Source: FW021-bin31 sp964478125 (GTDB lineage: Bacteria; Bacteroidota; Bacteroidia; Chitinophagales; Chitinophagaceae). Taken from it: a DNA stretch of 41,238 nucleotides. Below, piece by piece: positions 35,154 through 41,238 of this stretch. The first letter of the stretch is position 1, and every line of letters starts with the position of its first letter. The stretch lies in the NCBI GenBank assembly GCA_964478125.1, contig CAYZGR010000026.1, positions 1-41,238 of the forward strand, read 5' to 3'. The notes beneath the pieces are model-generated. The model worked only from the letters and a program-made list of their open reading frames with translations, was not told where the DNA came from and ran no database searches. The position numbers and the translations under genes are program-made.

Positions 35154-35227
35154 AAAATTATCGGTTATTTAAAAAAAAGTAAAATTTATACCAGGATATC
35201 TTGTACTATAAAATTTATTGGTTATTT
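35154..35227. repeat. Direct repeats in the nirK divergent promoter region
   Basis: AAAATTATCGGTTATTT (35154-35170) recurs as AAAATTTATTGGTTATTT (35210-35227) with one insertion and one substitution; a shorter AAAATTTAT lies between at about 35181-35189. The copies are about 56 bp apart and sit upstream of the FNR-like box. They may be extra regulator-binding sites or simply AT-rich sequence. Confidence 0.4.
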
Positions 35228-35228
35228 T

Positions 35229-35242
35229 TGGATAAAGATCAA
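35229..35242 (+). promoter_or_regulatory. FNR/NnrR-like operator upstream of the nitrite-reductase operon
   Basis: TGGAT-AAAG-ATCAA matches the CRP/FNR-family palindrome TTGAT-N4-ATCAA at nine of ten positions. Its centre lies about 38-42 bp upstream of the start site implied by the -7-like box at 35263-35270, the spacing of class II activation. In many denitrifiers NO- or oxygen-sensing regulators of this family control nirK, so the site fits the genes, but no regulator gene is in the window. Confidence 0.5.
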
Positions 35243-35262
35243 CAGGAATTCATACTCTTTTA

Positions 35263-35270
35263 TATTTTTA
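35263..35270 (+). promoter_or_regulatory. -7-like box of the cytochrome c/nirK operon (TATTTTTA)
   Basis: TAnnTTTG with final A, 37 nt before the cytochrome start at 35308 and just downstream of the FNR-like site. Confidence 0.35.
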
Positions 35271-35307
35271 TCAAAGCAATGTTTAACTACAAAATCGAAT
35301 CTGCTCT

Positions 35308-35802
35308 ATGAAAAAATTGATTTTATTGGGCCTTTGCGCAGGTTTATTTGCCGCCTGCGGCGGAAGTCAATCGGGAAAAAACAACCAGGCTTCTACCGCA
35401 ACAAATGACGCCACGAGCGAAAAAACAGCTACGACTGCAGCTGATTCTATTGCAAAATACGATCCTCACCGGGGAGAGGGGAAATTTAAAGATGTGGAAA
35501 TTGGCCCGTTCAATGCGGAACTGGCCCAAAAAGGGAAATCCATTTATGATCTCAAGTGCCAGTCCTGCCACAAGCTATCGGATGAAAGGCTCGTAGGTCC
35601 GGGATGGAAGGGAATAACGAAAAAACATCACGCGGCATGGATCCTGAATTTCCTGACCAATACGGATGCCATGCTGGATCAGGATCCTGAATTACAGAGA
35701 CAAATTGAAATTTGTATGGTGAGAATGCCGGATCAGAATCTTACCGATGATGATGCAAGGGCCATCTATGAATTTATGCGGGAGAATGATGGCGAAAAGT
35801 AA
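35308..35802 (+). CDS. c-type cytochrome lipoprotein, likely electron donor to NirK
   Basis: Monoheme cytochrome c of 164 residues, exported and lipid-anchored: lipobox LFAAC with lipidation at C17, followed by a Thr/Ala/Ser-rich linker of about 30 residues. Heme is attached at C84-x-x-C87-H88 (CQSCH) and the distal ligand is probably M140 in VRMPDQ. The C-terminal helix DDDARAIYEFM is typical of class I cytochromes. The gene lies 46 nt upstream of the copper nitrite reductase gene and shares its promoter, so it probably feeds electrons to that enzyme in the periplasm. This pairing is inferred from position. Confidence 0.9.
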   Translation: MKKLILLGLCAGLFAACGGSQSGKNNQASTATNDATSEKTATTAADSIAKYDPHRGEGKFKDVEIGPFNAELAQKGKSIYDLKCQSCHKLSDERLVGPGWKGITKKHHAAWILNFLTNTDAMLDQDPELQRQIEICMVRMPDQNLTDDDARAIYEFMRENDGEK

Positions 35803-35848
35803 ACAGCACTCTTAAAAACAGACCCTTATACACATAACGAGTCCAGCA

Positions 35849-36934
35849 ATGAAACAGACCTTCAGTATCTTCCCATTAATGGCAGCGCTGTTGTTCATGG
35901 CCTCCTGCCAGCAAGGAACCAAGACCGGCTATAAAAACGAAAAGATGGTTTTAGGCAGTCCTAAATCTACCGTTACCAAGGCCCCGGACACCATAAAAAC
36001 GCCACAAGGACCGCTTGCATATGGACTGAACGTTCCCAAAATTAGCGATAAAGACACGGTAAATGTGAAGATAGATGTCACTCACGAGTCTTTTCAGGTG
36101 ACCAGAGGGGTTTCATTTGTTGCATGGGAGTTTGGAGGATCCGTCCCCGGCCCTACCCTGCGGCTACGGGTAGGACAAACCGTCAGGTTTTCCATGACCA
36201 ATCGTTCTAATGAAGTAATGGACCGTATCGGCATGACCATGCGGGGCCAGTCTATGCACACGGAGGGAGGACATCCGCTGGATTCTGCAGCAGGGCCTAT
36301 GCCCCATTCCATTGATTTTCATGCAGCCATGATAGATCCGGGAGACAAGTACCGTACGATTTATCCGGGAGAGACCATCCATTTCACCTGGACTGCCAAT
36401 TATCCCGGTGTATTTATGTACCATTGCGGCACGCCAATGGTCTTGATGCACATGATCTATGGAATGATCGGCATGGTAATCGTTGACCCAAAAGGCGGAT
36501 TCCCGGATAAAGTAGATACTTCGTTCGTGCTGGTACAAAATGAATTTTATCTGAAAAAGAAAGGAAATTTTTATGTGGGTGATACGATCAACGCACAATT
36601 GAAACAACCTACTTATGTGGCCTTCAACGGCAAACCTGCTCAATACGTGCTAAAACCCATTAAGGTAAAGGCCGGCGAAAGGATCCGAATTTACTTTTTA
36701 AATGCCGGCCCTAATAATGCCACAGGCTTTCACGTTTTAGGAACTATTTTTGACAAAGTATGGCTTGACGGAAATCCGTTTAATGAATTGCATGGGATGC
36801 AATCGGTGTATCTGGGTCCTGCCAACGGCGCTATTATTGACTTCGTCTTACCTGAAAAAGGGAAATATCCCTTTGTAGATCACTCTTACGCCGATGCGGA
36901 AAAAGGAGCGATAGGTTCTTTCAGGGCGGAATAA
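35849..36934 (+). CDS. nirK: Copper-containing nitrite reductase, AniA-like lipoprotein
   Basis: Reduces nitrite to nitric oxide. 361 residues, two cupredoxin domains, signal peptide with lipobox FMASC (C20), so a periplasm-facing lipoprotein like Neisseria AniA. All copper and catalytic residues are present. Type 1 copper: H153, C193, H201, M206. Type 2 copper: H158, H192, H345. Catalytic pair: D156 (HSIDFH) and H295 (GFHVLG). Around H295 the sequence GFHVLGTIFDKVW resembles AniA/class II enzymes rather than the Alcaligenes type. It is the second gene of the operon with the cytochrome c and ends in a short hairpin. No nitric-oxide reductase gene is seen in the window, so the fate of NO is open. 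Confidence 0.93.
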   Translation: MKQTFSIFPLMAALLFMASCQQGTKTGYKNEKMVLGSPKSTVTKAPDTIKTPQGPLAYGLNVPKISDKDTVNVKIDVTHESFQVTRGVSFVAWEFGGSVPGPTLRLRVGQTVRFSMTNRSNEVMDRIGMTMRGQSMHTEGGHPLDSAAGPMPHSIDFHAAMIDPGDKYRTIYPGETIHFTWTANYPGVFMYHCGTPMVLMHMIYGMIGMVIVDPKGGFPDKVDTSFVLVQNEFYLKKKGNFYVGDTINAQLKQPTYVAFNGKPAQYVLKPIKVKAGERIRIYFLNAGPNNATGFHVLGTIFDKVWLDGNPFNELHGMQSVYLGPANGAIIDFVLPEKGKYPFVDHSYADAEKGAIGSFRAE

Positions 36935-36949
36935 GCGGGAGGACCCGCT
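36934..36949 (+). terminator. Short hairpin at the nirK stop
   Basis: AGCGGG (36934-36939) and CCCGCT (36944-36949) form a 6-bp GC-rich stem with an AGGA loop, overlapping the last base of the nirK stop. No T run follows, so termination efficiency is doubtful. Confidence 0.3.
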
Positions 36950-37013
36950 CAGCTCATGTCATCCATTCGAGATCGACTCAGGAGAAAACCGCCCAGATGA
37001 GGAACATAGCATG

Positions 37014-37598
37014 TTAAAACGTACCTAATTTTTTGTGTAGCTGAAGCACTTGTGGAATAACCGCTTGTTGTTCATCGTTGTAAATGACAAAGTCACAAAG
37101 GCGCATTTTTACTTCCTCATCAATTTGGTTTTTCATGCGCTTCAATACTTCCTCCCGGGAAATATGATCGCGTTTCATGGTGCGATGCAAGCGTAAAGCG
37201 ACCGGCGCGTATACACCGATCACTTTATCTACATGATGAAAGGCATCGCTTTCAAACATTAAGGCGGCTTCTTTTAAAACGTAAGGCGTATTTTGTCTCT
37301 TTGCCCATGCGATAGACGCCCGGATTGTTGCCGGATGGACGATAGAATTCAGTTTTCCCAGTTTTTCACTGTCATTAAAAACACGCTTTGCTATAAAGTT
37401 CCGATTTAAGTTCCCTTCCGTATCATAAGCATCTGTTCCTAACAATTTCCGGATTTTGGAACGTACCTGCTCATCTTCCTGCATGATCCGCTTTGCTTCC
37501 ACATCCGCATAATACACCGGGATTCCCAAGGTTTCAAAAATGCGGCAAACAGTAGTTTTTCCTGATCCGATGCCACCGGTTATGCCGACTATCCGCAT
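37014..37598 (-). CDS. coaE: Dephospho-CoA kinase
   Basis: Last step of coenzyme A synthesis: phosphorylates the 3'-hydroxyl of dephospho-CoA with ATP; cytoplasmic. 194 residues, normal length. The P-loop GGIGSGKT is at 8-15 in the family N-terminus MRIVGITGG. Other marks: PVYYADVEAKRIM at about 27-39, VHPATIRAS near the middle, VLKEAALMFES, and the lid-region RTMKRDHISREEVLKRM. Its ATG overlaps the yajC stop by one base (TAATG), so translation is coupled and the two are cotranscribed. Converges on nirK. Confidence 0.96.
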   Translation of the reverse strand: MRIVGITGGIGSGKTTVCRIFETLGIPVYYADVEAKRIMQEDEQVRSKIRKLLGTDAYDTEGNLNRNFIAKRVFNDSEKLGKLNSIVHPATIRASIAWAKRQNTPYVLKEAALMFESDAFHHVDKVIGVYAPVALRLHRTMKRDHISREEVLKRMKNQIDEEVKMRLCDFVIYNDEQQAVIPQVLQLHKKLGTF

Positions 37599-37972
37599 TA
37601 TTTTTTCCCGGCAGTAGCCGCGGCTTCTTTTCTTTTTTCAAGTCCTTTGGTAAATTCCATACTTATGGCAGAACGTTCGATGGTCATATAAGAGCCGGGA
37701 CTCACCTCCAGCTGCAGGGTATCGTCCTCATTAATTTTATTAATACGGCCATGAATTCCTGCAATCGTTACGATGCGGTCGCCTTTTTGAATACTCTTGT
37801 TAAATTCCTTTTGTTGCTTGGCCTTCTTAGATTGTGGACGAATCATGAAAAGCCACATAATCACCAGCATGGCCGCAATAAAAAGCAAAGACATCCCGCC
37901 TCCGCCGCCGCCTTCACCTGTGGGCGCCATTAATAAATGGGCATGCAAATTGATTCCATTCAAATACATCAT
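37598..37972 (-). CDS. yajC: Preprotein translocase accessory subunit YajC
   Basis: Small inner-membrane protein associated with SecDF and the Sec translocon, 124 residues. A Gly-rich segment (EGGGGGGMS) precedes one transmembrane helix at about 27-43 (MSLLFIAAMLVIMWLFM) followed by the family signature IRPQSKKAKQQKEF. The cytoplasmic domain then carries KGDRIVTIAGIHGRI and VSPGSYMTIERSAI. Start M1 or M2 cannot be separated. It is cotranscribed with coaE and lies 81 nt downstream of nusB, with a -7 box of its own. A Lys/Ala-rich tail ends the protein. Confidence 0.95.
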   Translation of the reverse strand: MMYLNGINLHAHLLMAPTGEGGGGGGMSLLFIAAMLVIMWLFMIRPQSKKAKQQKEFNKSIQKGDRIVTIAGIHGRINKINEDDTLQLEVSPGSYMTIERSAISMEFTKGLEKRKEAAATAGKK

Positions 37973-38031
37973 GTTGGGTTCTTATTTAAGTTTTTAGAAT
38001 TATTTCTACGAAGCTCCCTTTCTTCATGCCG

Positions 38032-38039
38032 CAAAAGTA
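38032..38039 (-). promoter_or_regulatory. -7 box upstream of yajC-coaE (TACTTTTG)
   Basis: Perfect TAnnTTTG on the minus strand, in the gap after nusB and 59 nt before the yajC start; indicates a promoter separate from that of nusB. Confidence 0.5.
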
Positions 38040-38053
38040 AATAAATAAAAGCA

Positions 38054-38998
38054 TTATTTCTGAGCTCTTTCTGTTTTATTCAATTTACCGTTTTTTTGCA
38101 GGTCTTTCAATACATTATCGAGCACACCATTAATAAACTGACCGCTTTGCAGGGTGCTGTATACTTTTCCCAGATCAATATACTCGTTAATGGTCACCTT
38201 TGGTGGAATAGAAGGGAAAAAGAGGAATTCACATACTCCCATATATAAGAGTAACATATCTATTACTGCCACGCGATCGGGATCCCAATTCTGCAGCCGG
38301 GGCCGGATCCAACCGAGGCAAACCTCTTTTTTTTCGATAACAGTGCGGGCCAATTCTTTTGCATATCCTTCTTTCTCATGGCTCACCAGTTGTTTGAAGT
38401 TAAAAAAGGCCGGTTTGTTAAGATAATTGCCTAACAACATTTTCATCATATCCTTATCATCCTGCCACTGTAAATAAAGATCTTCCATATACTGGCTAAA
38501 ATCTTCATCCTCCATCAGAAGTTCATTAAAAAGAAAAACCAGTATTTTTTTATCCTGAAATTCGTTATCCTCCTCCTTATTTATATAATCTTTATAGGGC
38601 CCGGCAGCCGTCAACCGATGGTAAAGCTCTTTTATGATATCCCGATCGGTACGGCTGGCTAGGTGAGCCTCTTTTACACGGTTCCGGAAGTCTTCATTCC
38701 CCTGCAACTGCAAGACAAGATGGTTGGTCATGATTTTGGTACTGACATTCATGTCCTCCTTAGAACGCAAATATTTCGAAGCCCGCTGACGTGCATCCAC
38801 ATCGGCGTAGCGGGCCACTTCACATAAGGTGTAAAGAAGATGAACAAATATTCGGCCGCTTTGGTCTATCTGTTGAAGTATTTGACGTTGTGCTTCTTTT
38901 ATGTTTTCCTGTATTCTCCCGTCCCCGGATTCCCGCCAGGCCTTCAAAGCATACAGAACTTGCATTACTTTTACCCGGATATTTCGTCTGCTGATCAT
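38054..38998 (-). CDS. nusB: Transcription antitermination factor NusB, long form
   Basis: RNA-binding factor that with NusE supports rRNA antitermination. The protein has 314 residues against about 140 in E. coli: it begins with a NusB-like segment MISRRNIRVKVMQVLYALKAW, is followed by a long charged helical insertion (about 25-190), and ends with the recognisable core, for example DRVAVIDMLLLYMGVCEFLFFPSIPPKVTINEYIDLGKVYST and FINGVLDNVLKDL. Long NusB proteins are usual in Bacteroidota, so the insertion is not an error. First gene before yajC on this strand. A -7 box lies 41 nt upstream. Confidence 0.93.
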   Translation of the reverse strand: MISRRNIRVKVMQVLYALKAWRESGDGRIQENIKEAQRQILQQIDQSGRIFVHLLYTLCEVARYADVDARQRASKYLRSKEDMNVSTKIMTNHLVLQLQGNEDFRNRVKEAHLASRTDRDIIKELYHRLTAAGPYKDYINKEEDNEFQDKKILVFLFNELLMEDEDFSQYMEDLYLQWQDDKDMMKMLLGNYLNKPAFFNFKQLVSHEKEGYAKELARTVIEKKEVCLGWIRPRLQNWDPDRVAVIDMLLLYMGVCEFLFFPSIPPKVTINEYIDLGKVYSTLQSGQFINGVLDNVLKDLQKNGKLNKTERAQK

Positions 38999-39039
38999 TG
39001 ATTACAAATAAAAAATTAAAAGAACGTCTTTGAATCGCG

Positions 39040-39047
39040 CAAAGGTA
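39040..39047 (-). promoter_or_regulatory. -7 box upstream of nusB (TACCTTTG)
   Basis: Perfect TAnnTTTG on the minus strand, 41 nt before the nusB ATG; same octamer as at murQ. Confidence 0.5.
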
Positions 39048-39152
39048 GGAAAAGACTGTAAACCATTCCCAAAAAATTATTTCAATCCTGAAATACCTCT
39101 ATTGTATTCTCAAACCCAATATAGGGTCGGTGGAATACCTGTAGACTGCAAA

Positions 39153-39170
39153 ATTGGCATACCGGCCAAT
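39153..39170. repeat. Inverted repeat in the groES upstream region
   Basis: Perfect 6-bp arms ATTGGC and GCCAAT separated by ATACCG, about 140 bp upstream of groES. Could be an operator for a dimeric regulator; the owner is unknown. Confidence 0.35.
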
Positions 39171-39233
39171 AGAGATAATCATGAAACCTGCCACTTCCTG
39201 TAAAAATGACTTAATTATGTATGCTTTTTCAAC

Positions 39234-39248
39234 TGGCATAATTCTCGC
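39234..39248 (+). promoter_or_regulatory. Possible sigma-54 -24/-12 promoter of groES-groEL
   Basis: TGGCAT AATTC TCGC: the GG and GC dinucleotides are separated by exactly 10 nt, as in the TGGCAY-N5-TTGC consensus, with one deviation (TCGC for TTGC). It lies 60 nt before the groES ATG. One match this short can arise by chance. Confidence 0.25.
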
Positions 39249-39308
39249 TTATTCAAAAGTCACTGATAATTTCTTTCAAATTATTAACTAATCTTAAAAA
39301 ATTAATCG

Positions 39309-39590
39309 ATGGCAAACAAGTTAAGCATCAAGCCTTTGTCCGACCGGGTCATTGTAAAACCCGCCGAGGCAGAAGAAAAAACAAAGGGTGGTATCATCAT
39401 TCCCGATACTGCTAAAGAAAAACCTCAAAAAGGTACAGTAGTAGCTGCCGGACCTGGCAAGAAAGACGAACCGGTAACCGTTGCTGTTGGCGATACCGTT
39501 TTGTATGGTAAGTATGCAGGTACCGATATCAACTTTGAGGGGGAAGATTATCTAATCATGCGGGAATCTGATATCCTCGCTATACTGTAA
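39309..39590 (+). CDS. groES: Co-chaperonin GroES
   Basis: Heptameric lid of the GroEL chamber, cytoplasmic, 93 residues, the usual length. Family pattern is complete: KPLSDRVIVKPAEAEEKTKGGIIIPDTAKEKPQKG at 8-42 with the mobile loop, then VAAGPGKK, the VGDTVLYGKYAGT strand, and DYLIMRESDILAIL at the end. Start fixed by the conserved N-terminus MANKLSIKPLSDRV. First gene of the groES-groEL operon with a 72-bp gap to groEL. Confidence 0.97.
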   Translation: MANKLSIKPLSDRVIVKPAEAEEKTKGGIIIPDTAKEKPQKGTVVAAGPGKKDEPVTVAVGDTVLYGKYAGTDINFEGEDYLIMRESDILAIL

Positions 39591-39597
39591 GCCTTTC

Positions 39598-39628
39598 GAG
39601 AGACAGGCTCTCATCAGTCTTATTTTTT
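39598..39628 (+). terminator. Weak hairpin plus T run between groES and groEL
   Basis: GAGAG (39598-39602) pairs with CTCTC (39608-39612), followed a few bases later by a T-rich stretch (CTTATTTTTTT). It resembles an attenuator or mRNA-processing element more than a full terminator, as groEL is expected to be cotranscribed. Confidence 0.3.
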
Positions 39629-39662
39629 TGAATTAATTCATTATCAAAATTAAATTAAAACT

Positions 39663-41238
39663 ATGGCAAAGCAATTGTTTTTCAACGTAGAAGCCCGTAA
39701 CAAAATGAAAGAGGGGGTGGATACTTTGAGTAATGCTGTAAAGGTTACTTTAGGTCCTAAAGGCCGTAATGTAGTATTAGAAAAAAAGTATGGTGCACCC
39801 ACTATCACCAAGGATGGTGTTACCGTTGCAAAAGAAATTGAACTGGAAGATCCCATTAAGAACATGGGCGCCCAGATGGTAAAAGAGGTGGCTTCCAAGA
39901 CAGCGGATATAGCCGGCGACGGAACAACAACCGCTACCGTTCTTGCTCAGTCAATCATAGCCGAGGGACTTAAGAACGTAGCCGCAGGCGCCAATCCCAT
40001 GGATCTGAAAAGAGGCATTGACAAGGCGGTGAAAGCCATTGTAGAAGACCTGCAAAAACAATCGGAAACCGTCGGTACGGATACGGCAAAGATTAAACAA
40101 GTGGCTGCCATCTCTGCCAATAACGATGACGAGATTGGCGCGCTGATCGCAGAAGCCATGCAAAAGGTGACCAAAGACGGTGTCATCACCGTAGAAGAAG
40201 CCAAAGGAACCGATACTTACGTGGATGTGGTTGAAGGTATGCAGTTTGACCGCGGGTATCTTTCCCCTTACTTCGTAACCGACAGTGAAAAGATGCAGGC
40301 CGTACTGGAAAATCCTTATATACTTATCTTCGATAAGAAGATCAGTACCATGAAGGATATTCTGCACATCCTGGAAAAAGTGGCTCAGCAGGGCGCTCCT
40401 CTGTTGATCATCTCCGAAGATCTGGAAGGTGAAGCGCTGGCTACATTGGTAGTGAATAAATTGCGTGGCACCCTGAAGGTTTGTGCTGTAAAAGCACCCG
40501 GCTTTGGCGATCGCAGAAAAGAAATGCTGCAGGATATTGCCGTATTGACCGGCGGAACCGTGATCAGTGAAGATCAGGGTTACAAGCTGGAAAATGTAGA
40601 GCTGGACCAGTTGGGTAAAGCCGAATCCATTACTCTGGATAAAGACAATACCACCATTGTTGACGGGAAAGGAAAGAAGAGTGATATTCAGGCCCGTATC
40701 AATCAGATCAAGGCGCAGATTGAAACAACTACTTCCGACTATGACAGGGAGAAATTACAGGAACGCCTGGCCAAATTGAGCGGTGGTGTTGCTGTATTGT
40801 ATGTTGGCGCTGCCACAGAAGTAGAGATGAAAGAAAAGAAAGATCGCGTAGACGATGCGCTTCATGCTACTCGGGCTGCAGTTGAAGAGGGCATTGTTGC
40901 AGGCGGTGGAACCGCTCTGATCCGGACCATTAGCAGCCTCGAAAAGCTGAAAGGAGAGAACAATGATGAGAATACCGGTATTAAGATCGTAACGCGCGCT
41001 ATTGAAGAGCCTCTCCGCCAGATCGCTGAAAATGCCGGAATAGAAGGTTCTATTGTGGTACAGAAGGTGAAAGACGGAAAAGGAGACTTTGGTTTCAATG
41101 CTCGTACGGAAACCTATGAAAAATTGTTTTCCATTGGTGTAATTGATCCCACCAAAGTAACCCGTATCGCTTTGGAAAATTCGGCCTCTATCGCAGGTAT
41201 GGTATTAACTACCGAATGCGTCATAGCAGACAAACCCG
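39663..41238 (+). CDS. groEL: Chaperonin GroEL (cut by the window edge)
   Basis: ATP-driven tetradecameric folding chamber, cytoplasmic. The frame is open from the ATG at 39663 to the last base, about 525 codons, so only about 20 C-terminal residues (usually the GGM-rich tail) are missing. Visible marks: MAKQLFFNVEARNKM at the start, LGPKGRNVVLEKKYGAPTITKDGVTV, the ATP-site GDGTTTATVLAQ, NNDDEIGALIAEAM, the apical EGMQFDRGYLSPYF, and GGVAVLYVGAATEVEMKEKKDRVDDALHATRAA. Everything expected of an authentic GroEL is present. No second groEL is seen in the window. Confidence 0.97.
   Translation, partial: MAKQLFFNVEARNKMKEGVDTLSNAVKVTLGPKGRNVVLEKKYGAPTITKDGVTVAKEIELEDPIKNMGAQMVKEVASKTADIAGDGTTTATVLAQSIIAEGLKNVAAGANPMDLKRGIDKAVKAIVEDLQKQSETVGTDTAKIKQVAAISANNDDEIGALIAEAMQKVTKDGVITVEEAKGTDTYVDVVEGMQFDRGYLSPYFVTDSEKMQAVLENPYILIFDKKISTMKDILHILEKVAQQGAPLLIISEDLEGEALATLVVNKLRGTLKVCAVKAPGFGDRRKEMLQDIAVLTGGTVISEDQGYKLENVELDQLGKAESITLDKDNTTIVDGKGKKSDIQARINQIKAQIETTTSDYDREKLQERLAKLSGGVAVLYVGAATEVEMKEKKDRVDDALHATRAAVEEGIVAGGGTALIRTISSLEKLKGENNDENTGIKIVTRAIEEPLRQIAENAGIEGSIVVQKVKDGKGDFGFNARTETYEKLFSIGVIDPTKVTRIALENSASIAGMVLTTECVIADKP

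Larger units (their letters stand above)
39048..39308. other. Divergent control region nusB/groES
   Basis: About 260 bp, part of the 310-bp gene-free stretch between nusB and groES. It holds an inverted repeat ATTGGC-6 nt-GCCAAT at 39153-39170 and a sigma-54-like TGGCAT-N5-TCGC at 39234-39248. I see no CIRCE element (TTAGCACTC-N9-GAGTGCTAA), no good -7 box towards groES, and no credible small ORF. Confidence 0.5.

Overview
The window is about 41 kb of ordinary bacterial chromosome, densely packed and almost fully assignable. It most probably comes from a member of the Bacteroidota near the Chitinophagaceae. This is inferred from several points: many lipoproteins with short lipoboxes; an OmpP1/FadL-type outer-membrane protein; DUF1080 proteins; a 314-residue NusB; an archaeal/eukaryotic-type ProRS; a mitochondrial-type citrate synthase; few Shine-Dalgarno sequences; and a recurring TAnnTTTG-type -7 promoter element, typical of this phylum, upstream of many genes. 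I see no CRISPR array, rRNA, prophage or intact insertion sequence.

Layout. 1-550: tRNA-Asp with its terminator, followed by a decayed GIY-YIG nuclease gene and what looks like a second, more degraded tRNA/GIY-YIG unit. 554-2317: amino-sugar kinase and MurQ, a peptidoglycan amino-sugar salvage pair. 2458-9867: S41 protease, SDR oxidoreductase, D-2-hydroxyacid dehydrogenase, Tex and a PLP-dependent decarboxylase. 9929-15328: two paralogous DUF1080 proteins, an AAA ATPase/VWA pair and a lipoprotein sugar isomerase/epimerase. 15439-24172: an orphan ABC-type binding lipoprotein, M1 peptidase, Nudix hydrolase, citrate synthase, GlyA, a sugar nucleotidyltransferase and a nitronate-monooxygenase-like flavoprotein. 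24246-33838: ProRS, a Tyr/Arg-rich lipoprotein with a FadL-like porin, a small secreted Thr/Pro-rich protein, M42 peptidase, a UbiA-like membrane protein and ValRS. 33856-36934: a respiratory nitrite-reduction locus. It has an AniA-like copper nitrite reductase lipoprotein, a cytochrome c lipoprotein, and a divergent polytopic His-containing membrane protein; the shared intergenic region carries an FNR/NnrR-like box. 37014-38998: nusB, yajC and coaE. 39309-end: groES and groEL, the latter cut by the window edge.

The most distinctive parts are the nitrite-reduction locus with its regulatory region and uncharacterised membrane protein, the degenerate tRNA-linked GIY-YIG cassettes at the left edge, and the promoter motif shared across the window. 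The motif also decides several start codons and suggests that a few mRNAs are nearly leaderless. I found no convincing wholly new system; the membrane protein of the nirK locus is the best candidate for new biology.
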